Below are positions 8,837 to 17,479 of a stretch of 64,000 nucleotides of DNA, one piece after another. The translations under genes were made by a program, and so were the position numbers. Source of the DNA: Treponema sp. (lineage in GTDB: Bacteria > Spirochaetota > Spirochaetia > Treponematales > Treponemataceae); the NCBI GenBank assembly GCA_016290335.1, contig JAEETM010000007.1, forward strand, positions 11,666 through 75,665, in the 5' to 3' direction. The stretch's first letter is position 1; each line of letters starts with the position of its first letter. The notes beneath the pieces are model-generated. The model made no database searches. It saw only the letters and a list, made by a program, of their open reading frames with translations, and was not told the DNA's origin.

Positions 8837-10174
8837 TCAGTTATTCTCCTCTGGATGATTAAATCCAAGCCCATGTCCAGAACCACCACCTAACGCAAGC
8901 CGGCCAGCTTTTAAATCATCTAAAGCCCATGTAAAAGCTTTGTACTCATCACTCGACTTATCTATTGACTTATCAAGATAAATATAGGTTTCAAAGGTTT
9001 GACAAACCTGAACATTTTCTTCCTGAAATAAGGCACCCGGCAAAGTTCCACCTGTAAACCGATCTATACTGTTTCGAGAAAGCTGATTTGCTTTTGTATT
9101 TTCCAGGTATATATCCGTAAACCAAAGTTTACCAGCCTGTCCATCTACATCTGTTTTCTTTCTATTTGCTGCATAACCAAAGAGATTAACAAGACCATCA
9201 TTTTCTTCATTCTTGTTTGAAGCCCAATTTTTATTAATTCTTGCAAGATGGAAGGCAGCCCTATGTCGTAAAGCACCTTTAAGGGCAGAACCTGGAATTG
9301 TTATAATTGGGACAGATTCAAAGGTTCCAATACTTCCAGCCCACTTAATTACTCTTTCACTATATGGAAGCATATCTGAAGTGTGTTTATTTTTCAGGAA
9401 TGAATATGTTCCTCCGCCAATTCTGAAACCTAAAGGGAAAAATAGTTTTAATTCTTCTTTCTCCATATCATCAGCAAAGTCAGAAAGAGTAAGTGATTCT
9501 GAACACTGCTTAAAATTTTTTATATCTTCAGAATTCGAAATATCAAAAAACTTTTTAGCGGGTGTTTTTATTTCAATTACTTTTATTTTCCCATAGCCGC
9601 TTCTACCGGCAGCTCCAATTCTGAATGAAGAAGAAAAGAAAAGTTTTAAAATATCATTCCAGTCATTATTTTCATTTTCACACCACATTCCGATTGAGAA
9701 AGAAAAACGTGCACCCCTTGGTACAAAATAACGGTCATATTTTCCAGTACCAACGGCTGTTCCCTTTTGAGAAAGTCGAACCTGATCCCTTTTAAATTCG
9801 TGTTTATCTTTTATGCAAATTTCTTTAAGAATTGGATCCTGATTAATAGCTTCTTTAGAATAATAAGATTTATGAATACAATTTTTTGAATCATGAACAT
9901 ATGCCCAGGATACTTCCAGTCTGGAAGATTTTCCATCTGTTTTATTCTGATATCCGAATAACTTATTAACAAAATCGTTCCCCTTTTCTTTTTGTATTGC
10001 ATGTCTAAGAATACCTGCTATTGTAGTACCAGGAATTGCGGGTAGTCCGTTTGCATCTCGAACTAGTTCAACATCAAAAAAGATACCAGTTTTTCCAGAA
10101 GCTAAAACCAGAGGAGATAGAGCTTCTATAGTAATATCTGCATAATAATAGAATTTTTCATTAAATCTGCTCAT
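8837..10174 (-). CDS. Tandem Cas7-Cas7 RAMP fusion
   Basis: 445 residues holding two Cas7-type RAMP units. The first has LVLASGKTGIFFDVELVRD and LPAIPGTTIAGILRHAI and a GAAGRSGYGKIKVIEI end. The second has LFFPLGFRIGGGTYSF, the loop IPGSALKGALRHRAAF and a GGGSGHGLGFN end. In type III complexes each Cas7 unit holds 6 nt of crRNA and an Asp can cut target RNA. The ATG overlaps the csx10 stop (ATGA). Fused Cas7 units are known in III-D and III-E systems. Confidence 0.85.
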   Translation of the reverse strand: MSRFNEKFYYYADITIEALSPLVLASGKTGIFFDVELVRDANGLPAIPGTTIAGILRHAIQKEKGNDFVNKLFGYQNKTDGKSSRLEVSWAYVHDSKNCIHKSYYSKEAINQDPILKEICIKDKHEFKRDQVRLSQKGTAVGTGKYDRYFVPRGARFSFSIGMWCENENNDWNDILKLFFSSSFRIGAAGRSGYGKIKVIEIKTPAKKFFDISNSEDIKNFKQCSESLTLSDFADDMEKEELKLFFPLGFRIGGGTYSFLKNKHTSDMLPYSERVIKWAGSIGTFESVPIITIPGSALKGALRHRAAFHLARINKNWASNKNEENDGLVNLFGYAANRKKTDVDGQAGKLWFTDIYLENTKANQLSRNSIDRFTGGTLPGALFQEENVQVCQTFETYIYLDKSIDKSSDEYKAFTWALDDLKAGRLALGGGSGHGLGFNHPEENN

Positions 10175-11742
10175 TTGTGATCTCCCTTCATCCAATTTTT
10201 GTCTGCAATCTTATCCTCACAACGTTTTACAAGTCCCCGTAGTGCAATTCTTGTATCTTTATCATTCAGAGAATTGTCATTAATAAAATCATAAAGCCAG
10301 TTACGCAAAGTTTTTCCTTCATGAGAAGATTTATAATTCCATTCCTTATCGGGATTCTTTTCCTTTATGTCACCGTTTTTCTCTGTTTTGGATATTGTTA
10401 TTGTTTTTATGACAGGATTATCACCACTAAATAATCGTTTATTTAAATCATTTTTTGAATAACATTCTTCAGAAGCGGTTTGGATTCTACCCCACTGATT
10501 ATTACCCGGCCAGAAGATATCATTATCTCCAAAGTTATGAATTGTTTTTATGGATCTACACAGGCGTTCAAATTCACTTACAGCCGATTTGACCTTTTGC
10601 TCTATATTTGAATTATTAGTTTCTGGCTTAAGCCATTCAATCCAGGCTTTTTCTTGAGGAGAAAGATCTTCATCATATAAAGAAATATCTATTTTATTTT
10701 CTTCTTTTTGAAATTCTTTGCCAACAGAGAAAAAAGCAATCTCTCCAAAACCATTTCCTCTTGACTCGCCCACTCCCTCAATAATTGCAGATTGTATTTT
10801 TTCTTTTTCTTCAGGAGTTAGTTTTTCTTCTGATTTGAATGTAAAAACACTTCCTTTAGAGATTAAAGTTTTCTGCATTTCTATTTCATGACGGTAAGCA
10901 TTGTATTGATAAAGATATGCTGGTCTTGAAAAACTTTTTGACCTGTCAAGTTTCCATCCATCGCCAAGACCCAAAATACATGGCAAAAGGTTCAATTCCG
11001 GTGTACCTGTTTGGGAATTTCTAATACAAAGATCTGAAACTGCAAGAATAGAAAATGAAGTTTCATTTGATTCTTCAGAATTATTATTCTTTTTTGGAAC
11101 ATCAATTTTTGAAACTTTAACACGACCAAAAGAAGCCGTTTTAGAGCGTCCGATATGAACAACATTTCCAGAAGCAAAAAAAGAAATAATAGGTTGTACA
11201 ATGTCGTTTACAGAATCATCCCATTCTATTTTTCCTACAAAAAACTGTCCGGCATCCAGACTTTCATATCCATATAATTGAGATTTTGCAGCAGTTCCTG
11301 TTCTTGCATCTATGGCAGTACGCATTCGACTTGTTTTTGATGGAACTTCTACTCTAACTGTATTTTCATCAATAAAACAAACGTACCCATTTCTATTCTG
11401 ACGATATTGAATTTTTTTATCTTTTACTTCTGAATAAACAAAATTTACAATTGTTTTTTCCTTTCCCCTTTGAGGAACCTTTTCAGAATGTAAAGCCAAA
11501 GGCATTGGCAGAGAACGTTTCCCATTTATAAACGGATACGCATTACAAAAATGAACTTTATTACTGTGGAAAATTTCCCAAGCGTTTTCATTTCCAAATT
11601 GTGAATAAAAGTTACCAGCTGCAATTCCTAAGAAAACAGAACCAGGAATATAATCTAAAGATTTATGATCTCCAACTGTTGCTGTTTTTTGGCTTAAAAT
11701 AACATCATCCAGTAATTCAGCCTTAAAATAAAACTCACCCAT
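10171..11742 (-). CDS. csx10: Csx10, Cas5-like subunit of type III-D
   Basis: 523 residues. The N-terminal domain begins FYFKAELLDDVILSQ and SLDYIPGSVFLGIAAGNFY, and the first half ends HIGRSKTASFGRVKVSKI, the glycine-rich RAMP signature. Csx10 is the III-D marker and sits where Cas5 caps the 5' handle of the crRNA. The C-terminal third (EKAWIEWLKPETN onward) is helical. It begins two bases after the preceding Cas7 stop, so the operon is tightly packed here. Confidence 0.85.
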   Translation of the reverse strand: MGEFYFKAELLDDVILSQKTATVGDHKSLDYIPGSVFLGIAAGNFYSQFGNENAWEIFHSNKVHFCNAYPFINGKRSLPMPLALHSEKVPQRGKEKTIVNFVYSEVKDKKIQYRQNRNGYVCFIDENTVRVEVPSKTSRMRTAIDARTGTAAKSQLYGYESLDAGQFFVGKIEWDDSVNDIVQPIISFFASGNVVHIGRSKTASFGRVKVSKIDVPKKNNNSEESNETSFSILAVSDLCIRNSQTGTPELNLLPCILGLGDGWKLDRSKSFSRPAYLYQYNAYRHEIEMQKTLISKGSVFTFKSEEKLTPEEKEKIQSAIIEGVGESRGNGFGEIAFFSVGKEFQKEENKIDISLYDEDLSPQEKAWIEWLKPETNNSNIEQKVKSAVSEFERLCRSIKTIHNFGDNDIFWPGNNQWGRIQTASEECYSKNDLNKRLFSGDNPVIKTITISKTEKNGDIKEKNPDKEWNYKSSHEGKTLRNWLYDFINDNSLNDKDTRIALRGLVKRCEDKIADKNWMKGDHK

Positions 11743-11744
11743 TT

Positions 11745-12332
11745 TTATGCCTCATCCTTAAATTCAATTACTACTTCGCCTAAACCACGAGATTTATGAG
11801 AACCAATAGCACATACAAGCTTACTGGCAGCCATTTTAATATAATCAAATGTTGACGTATCACAATCACATTCTAAGGTTGCATACAAATCCATTGGTAC
11901 TGCAACTTCATATCCACGAAGAGATTTATCATCTGCAGTTAATGTTTCATCATTTATTGCTGTAGAATAAAGATTTCGTGTCAGATTATCTTTAGCAGAT
12001 CTGTTTTTTGGCATTGCCAAAGCTGCACTCAAAGATGAAGATAGCTGGGCATCAGATATGTATATTTTGCCAGATTTAGTTGCTGTTCTATTAAGATTAC
12101 TATTTTCATCTGAACTACCAAAAATATTATCTACAAAATCAAAATCGGAATTACCAGCATTTTTAAGTCTAAGACAGGCGTCTTTTATAAGTCCTTTTAA
12201 CATTTTGCCGGGAACGTATGGGAGCCCATCTGAATCTCTATCTATTCGGGAGTCTACTTCGTTGCCACCGCCTTTACCGCTGCCGACAGCCCAATAGCCT
12301 TGCATTCTTAAAATTATTGTTGTCTTAAGCAT
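11745..12332 (-). CDS. Cas7-type RAMP (Csm3-like)
   Basis: 195 residues, a single compact RAMP domain: GYWAVGSGKGGGNEVDSRID, then LPYVPGKMLKGLIKDACLR, and AIGSHKSRGLGEVVIEF at the C-terminus. The invariant P-G-K/S-x-L-K/R-G loop and the terminal G-rich loop are both present. Csm3-type Cas7 proteins carry the Asp that cleaves target RNA; the Asp-rich N-terminal loop is a candidate, though I cannot align it surely. It follows cas10 after 13 bp. Confidence 0.8.
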   Translation of the reverse strand: MLKTTIILRMQGYWAVGSGKGGGNEVDSRIDRDSDGLPYVPGKMLKGLIKDACLRLKNAGNSDFDFVDNIFGSSDENSNLNRTATKSGKIYISDAQLSSSLSAALAMPKNRSAKDNLTRNLYSTAINDETLTADDKSLRGYEVAVPMDLYATLECDCDTSTFDYIKMAASKLVCAIGSHKSRGLGEVVIEFKDEA

Positions 12333-12345
12333 TCTTCCCTTCTCC

Positions 12346-13950
12346 TTATTCTTCCATACTCAAAAGTTGAAGCGCGTCAAAAAGCGGAGTTTTACCATCA
12401 TTAGTCCATGGAGATTCTTTGACATCTTCTATACCAAAAACTTTCATACAATCTGACAACCCTTGTAACAAGCCTCTCTCGGTCAAATTTTTTATCCATT
12501 TGCGCCATTTTTCGCTTGAAATATTTTCATCGCCAAAAATCATAGTTGCATATTGCCTTATAGAAGATACAGTTACACCATCTTTTTTAAGTTCCTCACA
12601 AAGATTTCTCAAGGCTTGTAATGTAGGGATTTCTTTTTCATTTTCATCAAAAGCATAGGCATCAAGAGTAGCAAAAAAAGTTTTATCATTTATCTTAACA
12701 GACAGTTCCTTTTGTTTGTAGGTTTCATAACTTTCGATAAAAGAATTGGTAACAACAAGACTCGTTACAGTTGCTGGAATTAAGTCTCGTCCAAGAGCCT
12801 TTGAAACTTTCTTTGATTCAGAACATAAAGATTCTGCAAGATTAAATGCATCCATAAAAGGCTGATTATTTTTTATATAAGCAATTCCAGCACAAGCAGT
12901 TAACTTTTCAGGAATTATACCTCCAGAAACTTTATGCAAATCTGCAAAGTTTTTTTCTGTTGTTTGCTCAAAAGCTTTACAATAATCTTCTGTAAACTGC
13001 ATAGCATAATCGGCACGAACAAGTACGGTTAAATCATCACCACCAAGAACTAACGGGCGTAGAGGAAGCATTCCTGAGTCTTCTGCATGTTTTTCAATAA
13101 GCTTTTCAGTTGCTTTTTGCGCTGCTTCTCTTGTTGATTTTTCCAATCTGTCAGAAAACAGCCTAAGCAAAACGGCATATTCTGCACCATTTTCAATCCT
13201 TTTGTGGATTTTTATAAGTGATTGTCCCAACCCGTTTCCGTCAGCATGAATTAATCCAAGATAACGTGAACCCTTTTTGAAAGGAAAATCACAATTTCCG
13301 TTTTCATCAAATTCCAGGTTTTCAGGAAAAGAAAAGTTCTTCTTTTCAGGAGATAGAAAAGAATCAACCAATGCATGAGAACTTTGAAATTTTTCAACAT
13401 CTAGTTTTCTTATGCTCGCTTCATCTGTCCAAACACGTTTTCCATCTGGTTCATACCGATTTTCTACAGCGGGTTTTCCTGTACGCGGGGCCATTACATG
13501 CATTGGTGTTGCTTCTGGTAAGAATGCAGGAGGACAATTTCTGTTATAACCCAAAATATCATATGTTTCTTCTATTAACTCTTTAATGTTTTCTGATTCT
13601 GCAACAGCATGAACAGCTTCCAGCCCTGGAATATATGAAGTAACAAATATACTCCATAAAGCAAGGAAATGATCTCGTACAGCTTTATCAGCAAATAATG
13701 CTGTAAAAACACCACCACTTCGTCTTGAAAAAAATACCTGATTAGGTTTCATTGTGGAAAGTTTTGCAGCGTCAGCTTTGGATTCTACTTGTATGTCTTC
13801 TATTTCTAAATGCTTTATAATGTCATTAAGTTTACTGTTGCAAAGATCTTTTACAAGCTCACTTGCACCAACCATTTCGTTCATTTTTCCACTTTCAAAA
13901 ATATAGGACTGGATGCCCCTTGCTTCAAAGAATAATGAATAATACTTCAT
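12346..13950 (-). CDS. cas10: Cas10, cyclase-competent, without HD domain
   Basis: 534 residues, shorter than Csm1 or Cmr2 because the chain opens directly with the palm fold (LFFEARGIQSYIFESGKMNE) and has no N-terminal HD nuclease. Residues 303-306 are GGDD (LVLGGDDLTVLV), the active site that makes cyclic oligoadenylate from ATP. The other palm has LGLIHADGNGLGQSLIK. Lack of HD with a live cyclase is typical of III-D and means defence here depends on target RNA cutting and second-messenger signalling. It follows cas6 after nine bases. Confidence 0.9.
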   Translation of the reverse strand: MKYYSLFFEARGIQSYIFESGKMNEMVGASELVKDLCNSKLNDIIKHLEIEDIQVESKADAAKLSTMKPNQVFFSRRSGGVFTALFADKAVRDHFLALWSIFVTSYIPGLEAVHAVAESENIKELIEETYDILGYNRNCPPAFLPEATPMHVMAPRTGKPAVENRYEPDGKRVWTDEASIRKLDVEKFQSSHALVDSFLSPEKKNFSFPENLEFDENGNCDFPFKKGSRYLGLIHADGNGLGQSLIKIHKRIENGAEYAVLLRLFSDRLEKSTREAAQKATEKLIEKHAEDSGMLPLRPLVLGGDDLTVLVRADYAMQFTEDYCKAFEQTTEKNFADLHKVSGGIIPEKLTACAGIAYIKNNQPFMDAFNLAESLCSESKKVSKALGRDLIPATVTSLVVTNSFIESYETYKQKELSVKINDKTFFATLDAYAFDENEKEIPTLQALRNLCEELKKDGVTVSSIRQYATMIFGDENISSEKWRKWIKNLTERGLLQGLSDCMKVFGIEDVKESPWTNDGKTPLFDALQLLSMEE

Positions 13951-13959
13951 AATTTTATT

Positions 13960-14898
13960 CTACTCCCACTTTGTCCAAAAGTCCAATTGACCAAGTCCAA
14001 AGTTTGTGTTTTTACCTGCGTTTGCTATACAGGCAAATTTTAATAGTTGCAAATCTGATTGTGTAAATACTCCAGCGATTTTGAAAGTACCAATAACTCC
14101 ACCAAGTTCCATTTTATTTTGCTGGCGTGTAGAATAATGACAGATATCGGACCAATGAAGGTTTTTATCTGTTATCTTCAGATTTTCGTTTGGAGTATAT
14201 TTACAGATCTGATCTATTTCAGATTTCTCATATAAACTATACAGTGTATTTATACGCCGATAGAGACATCTCATAAAATCACTGGCAGAAAAATCAGACG
14301 AATATTTCCCTCCAACTTTAAAACGAAGCGGAGATTTTAATTCTATAAGAACCTCTCCTTTTTTTGGGGATGAAGATTTGAAGGAAGAATCGTTCAGATT
14401 ATATTCAAAAACACAAGGTGCAACTTCCGTATCTATCTGTTCAGACGAAACAAGAATATCCTTTTTTCCCACAAGTACTTTTTGAACTGTAAAAGATACA
14501 CGTTCCTTAAATATTCCGTTCTTTCCTGCTCGAACAAAAGTTGCGTATATATATGGAAGATAATCTATTGCCTTACCAAAAAGCGTTATTGTAAAATCAT
14601 ATTCCTGCATTTTTTTTCCAGCTATCTGTTTTCCCTGTGTAAATGCATAAGGATGCGATGCCCTGTCCCGTCCAGGCACAATTTCATTACTTTGCTCCAA
14701 AATGGTTTCGAACAAAAAAGCATACGCGCATGTTTTGTTATACATACATTCCGGACATTTTGATTGTTGTGCGATGCAGCACATTAAACGCAACTCTTTT
14801 CCCAAGACGCTGCGTAACACAAAAAGCAGCTGAAAATCGACAAAAACAGAAGAAGCAAAACTTATGTAAAAGTGTATGGGTAAATATGAGATTAACAC
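13960..14898 (-). CDS. cas6: Cas6 pre-crRNA endoribonuclease
   Basis: 312 residues, two-RAMP layout ending in GKNTNFGLGQLDFW, the glycine-rich loop that grips the repeat RNA. The N-terminal region has RSVLGKELRL followed by a four-Cys cluster (CCIAQQSKCPECMYNKTC), seen in one Cas6 subgroup. It would cut the repeats to leave an eight-base 5' handle ATTAAGAC. The start is GTG and overlaps the sigma-like gene by seven bases (GTGTTAA); a later ATG would lose conserved residues. Confidence 0.8.
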   Translation of the reverse strand: MLISYLPIHFYISFASSVFVDFQLLFVLRSVLGKELRLMCCIAQQSKCPECMYNKTCAYAFLFETILEQSNEIVPGRDRASHPYAFTQGKQIAGKKMQEYDFTITLFGKAIDYLPYIYATFVRAGKNGIFKERVSFTVQKVLVGKKDILVSSEQIDTEVAPCVFEYNLNDSSFKSSSPKKGEVLIELKSPLRFKVGGKYSSDFSASDFMRCLYRRINTLYSLYEKSEIDQICKYTPNENLKITDKNLHWSDICHYSTRQQNKMELGGVIGTFKIAGVFTQSDLQLLKFACIANAGKNTNFGLGQLDFWTKWE

Positions 14899-15701
14899 TC
14901 TTTTATATCCACCAAATTTTCTTCTATCTGTTCTTTTATTGGCAAAAGAAATTTTTCAATTTCGTTTTTTAAATAACTTGGATCAACATTAAATGATTCT
15001 GCAATCGATTTTCTGGTTGGTTTTTTATCCAGATTATAAATACTTTGATCCGCAAAAGTATATTTCTGTATTTTTTCTTCTCCATAACAATTGCAAAAGT
15101 GTTTTAAACCTTCAAATAACTCACGGGTCAAAACTGGACTAAGCCAAGCCTTATATTTTTTTCGTTGTTTATTTCTATAAGCATTTTCAACTACTTGTAA
15201 AATATCAAAGACGGAATAACTGCTTTCATACTTATTATCAATAGGCATATATTTTTTATCTTCGATAAAATCATGAAGAGTTACTACATCTTCAGAACTG
15301 GATTCATTAGAATTTAACGGCTCATCAAAAGAAAAATGATTTTCATCCTTTAATAATTGTTTCTTATAAAATCTATCAAAAATAACTGCTTTGAAATAAG
15401 AAGAATAACCACCCTTTATTTCTTTGTTTTCTCCTTTTTTCAAAATTATTTCAATAGCATCAATGATAGAGTCATCTGTTAAATCAGGCCTATTAACTAA
15501 AGGAGATTTTTTCTTTTCTTCATCACTAAGACTCATAATACGTTGATTAAAACACCATTTACCAAACATATACAATTGTGCCATAATCTTTTTCTTTAAC
15601 GTATCTTTAGACTCTTTAATTTCTTCATTACACAATTCAGGAGTAAAGCATTTCTTACAGAGAGTGTTGATATTGTCTTCTTTATTTTCCTTTTCTGCCA
15701 T
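14892..15701 (-). CDS. Sigma-factor-like protein inside the cas operon
   Basis: 269 residues. Residues about 80-150 resemble sigma-70 region 2 and its linker: GGYSSYFKAVIFDRFYKKQL, then FSFDEPLNSNESS and VVTLHDFIED, which recalls the SLDEPL-TLxDLIxD stretch common in sigma factors. The C-terminal KPTRKSIAESFNVDPSYLK fits a region-4 helix-turn-helix. The Cys near the N-terminus (LCKKCFTPELC) are unusual. It sits nine bases after the CARF gene and overlaps cas6. CRISPR-linked sigma factors are known (CalpS with a CARF-Lon protease), but no Lon gene lies here. I infer it drives the P-box promoters. It could be a degenerate or anti-sigma-bound factor. Confidence 0.55.
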   Translation of the reverse strand: MAEKENKEDNINTLCKKCFTPELCNEEIKESKDTLKKKIMAQLYMFGKWCFNQRIMSLSDEEKKKSPLVNRPDLTDDSIIDAIEIILKKGENKEIKGGYSSYFKAVIFDRFYKKQLLKDENHFSFDEPLNSNESSSEDVVTLHDFIEDKKYMPIDNKYESSYSVFDILQVVENAYRNKQRKKYKAWLSPVLTRELFEGLKHFCNCYGEEKIQKYTFADQSIYNLDKKPTRKSIAESFNVDPSYLKNEIEKFLLPIKEQIEENLVDIKEC

Positions 15702-15710
15702 ACAACCCTT

Positions 15711-16328
15711 CTATAGTGAGAGGAACTTATTCAATCGGTCTAACGCAGTTTTACTGTCTGGTGCAGACATAACAGACGCAAGTGAATTCAAATAGAACAA
15801 AGGTGTAACATCATAAAGTTCAGCAGTAGCAGCAACAGATTCTTTATTCTTATTATGAACAATCTTACCATAAACAATATGTTTAATATCTGCATCAAAA
15901 AACTTTTCTGCAAAACTGAGTGCATAAAACAAAACAGGTGTAAGAGTCTTTGGTCCATACGTCATATCTGCAAAGATTTCGCAATCATCTTCCAGTTTTT
16001 CAACAATTTGCTTAAAGCGCAATTCAACAATATCACATGTTTCTTTAAATGGCGACACAACCTTATCAAAACTGAGATTTGAACCAATAGATTTATTTAT
16101 ATTTTCCAGCTCTGTTCTTTGAGCAGCTGCATTAGAATCTGAACCTTCGCCTTCAGTAATAATCTGAACTACTTTTACGTCATCTCCCTTTTTAAGCACT
16201 TTTGCAAGAACAGAATCAATTGGGCACATTACTTTTCCATCATATTCAACTGCCTTGTTTTCTACAGCGGCATAATGTACCGGAGTAATTACCTGCATTG
16301 GAATTGTTACAAATACTATTTTTTTCAT
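15711..16328 (-). CDS. Stand-alone CARF-domain protein, first gene of the cas operon
   Basis: 205 residues with a Rossmann-like CARF core: MKKIVFVTIPMQVITPVHY at the N-terminus, VKVVQIITEGEGSDS in the middle, and FADMTYGPKTLTPVLFYAL with HIVYGK after it. The DxTxGxKxM-like motif marks the cyclic-oligoadenylate pocket. No HEPN, nuclease or membrane domain follows, so it is a sensor, a ring nuclease, or a regulator of a partner. The gene immediately behind it encodes the sigma-like protein, which is the obvious partner. AAGGAAG precedes the ATG. Confidence 0.7.
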   Translation of the reverse strand: MKKIVFVTIPMQVITPVHYAAVENKAVEYDGKVMCPIDSVLAKVLKKGDDVKVVQIITEGEGSDSNAAAQRTELENINKSIGSNLSFDKVVSPFKETCDIVELRFKQIVEKLEDDCEIFADMTYGPKTLTPVLFYALSFAEKFFDADIKHIVYGKIVHNKNKESVAATAELYDVTPLFYLNSLASVMSAPDSKTALDRLNKFLSL

Positions 16329-16348
16329 TTTATCTTCCTTATCAATCT

Positions 16349-16378
16349 ATTATATCATACATAAAAAAAAAGTGTTAT
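16349..16378 (-). promoter_or_regulatory. Ordinary TATAAT promoter of the CARF/sigma/cas operon
   Basis: On the minus strand ATAACA (16373-16378) stands 18 nt before a perfect TATAAT (16349-16354), about 20 bp before the CARF ATG. The P-box motif is absent, so the operon probably has basal housekeeping expression. Transcripts from P2 at 16.8 kb could also read through. Confidence 0.6.
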
Positions 16379-16406
16379 TTATTTTCATCAAAATTTTTAT
16401 CCATTG

Positions 16407-16541
16407 TTATATATCTGCCGACTTTATTGGCGAATCCTTGTGGCGTGGCTGTTTTGGTGCCAGTATTTCTTCAAGAATTTTTTTGATACATCCAGCCATA
16501 ATCTTTGTAATTACCGGATTTGCTTTTACTTTTGTTCCCAT
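16407..16541 (-). CDS. 44-residue basic peptide, second gene of the P2 unit
   Basis: Starts MGTKVKANPVITKIMAGC and ends IKSADI; strongly Lys-rich with an amphipathic middle. A GGGAG ribosome site lies eight bases before the ATG, and the previous small gene stops 11 bases upstream. It takes the place that the 22-23-residue hydrophobic peptide gene has in other units. Too short to assign; coding status rests on the ribosome site and position. Confidence 0.45.
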   Translation of the reverse strand: MGTKVKANPVITKIMAGCIKKILEEILAPKQPRHKDSPIKSADI

Positions 16542-16552
16542 AAATCTGCTCC

Positions 16553-16735
16553 CTATTCATTATCAATTTCATTTTCCATATCATCCGACAGAGAATCTGC
16601 ATCTTCGTCTTCAGAAACATCAAAGGCATTGTTTAAGATATTGTCCAATTCCTGGCCCTTTTCTGTGCTACTCACGGCTGCTCCAACAATAGCTCCAAAT
16701 ACGCCACCAATTAACATACATGCTTCTATAATCAT
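16553..16735 (-). CDS. Small hydrophobic-head protein, family S1 (diverged copy)
   Basis: 60 residues. The N-terminus MIIEACMLIGGVFGAIVGA is a glycine-zipper-like apolar segment shared with three other genes here; STEKGQELD follows, then a very acidic tail unique to this copy. GGAGG stands five bases before the ATG. The P2 motif lies 33-64 bp upstream. YtxH-like membrane proteins look similar, but no homology is claimed. I propose a membrane-associated peptide. Confidence 0.6.
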   Translation of the reverse strand: MIIEACMLIGGVFGAIVGAAVSSTEKGQELDNILNNAFDVSEDEDADSLSDDMENEIDNE

Positions 16736-16767
16736 AGAATCCTCCAAAATTATTTTCGTTTACATAA

Positions 16768-16799
16768 ATATTAGAGAATTGAATGATAGAAAAATTGAT
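16768..16799 (-). promoter_or_regulatory. P-box P2
   Basis: Minus strand ATCAATTTTTC, 12 nt, CTCTAATAT. Upstream of the diverged S1 copy and the 44-residue peptide gene, with the CARF/sigma/cas operon next downstream. It stands 55 bp from the trailer end of array 1. Confidence 0.65.
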
Positions 16800-16854
16800 A
16801 TTTTTTTTGATTTTTTTTGAGAATTTTTTGCGTTTTTTGGGTAAGAAACTTGCG

Positions 16855-17182
16855 ATTTTAATCCCTTAAATCAGGTCACATTTTAAAAGCGATATGCTAA
16901 TGATGATGCTATCGAATGTATTTGCAGGTCTTAATCCCTTAAATCAGGTCACATTTTAAAAGTATATCTTTTCTAGTTTGATTTGCTGCCGATGCAGCTT
17001 TAGTCTTAATCCCTTAAATCAGGTCACATTTTAAAAGAGGTTCAGACTCAAATTTCAAGTAATTTAAAGCTTGAGTCTTAATCCCTTAAATCAGGTCACA
17101 TTTTAAAAGCGTATACTGCAGTACCGCCACCCCAACCTTCCATACCGGTCTTAATCCCTTAAATCAGGTCACATTTTAAAAG
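16855..17182 (-). CRISPR. CRISPR array 1, 5 repeats and 4 spacers
   Basis: 35-bp repeats which on the plus strand begin GTCTTAATCCC and end CACATTTTAAAAG, at 16855, 16928, 17003, 17075 and 17148. Spacers are 37-40 nt. The leftmost repeat has lost its first three bases (ATT for GTC), marking the trailer. Read on the minus strand each repeat ends ATTAAGAC, like the ATTGAAAC handle of many type III crRNAs, so transcription runs leftward from the leader at 17183. Confidence 0.95.
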
Positions 17183-17455
17183 ACTGGGGATTGCAACTCA
17201 TTAAACTATATAAAGTTGCAAAGCCATTTCCGCAAGTCTCCCTTATTTTCATCACTTTTACGCCATTTTTAGCATATCTTATTCCATCAAACGCACCTAA
17301 ATCCTTATAATACAAAGATTTACAAAAATCGCAAGTCTCGCAATCCAGCAATACAGGAAACTTTATGTCAAAAATCTTACTGTACCTAAATTATTGCACG
17401 AAAAAATCAAATTGTAAACTAAAGCTGAATAGTAAAATTATAACCGGTTATTTTG
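17183..17455 (-). promoter_or_regulatory. CRISPR leader L1
   Basis: Roughly 250 bp nearly identical to the leaders of arrays 2 and 3. A promoter is conserved in all three: here TTGCGA (17329-17334), 16 nt, TATTAT (17307-17312), placing transcription start about 120 nt before the first repeat. At 17440-17470 the leader breaks off after ACCGGTTA and joins a P-box half-site (GAAATTGAT), a recombination scar where other units have small peptide genes. Confidence 0.75.
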
Positions 17456-17479
17456 AATGATAGAGAAATTGATATTTTC

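Noticed and set aside
17169..17351. 60-codon open frame in leader L1, with counterparts in L2 and L3
   Set aside because: The frames overlap the leader promoter, end inside the first repeat, have no ribosome site, and their differences are not biased to silent positions. They are by-products of leader conservation.
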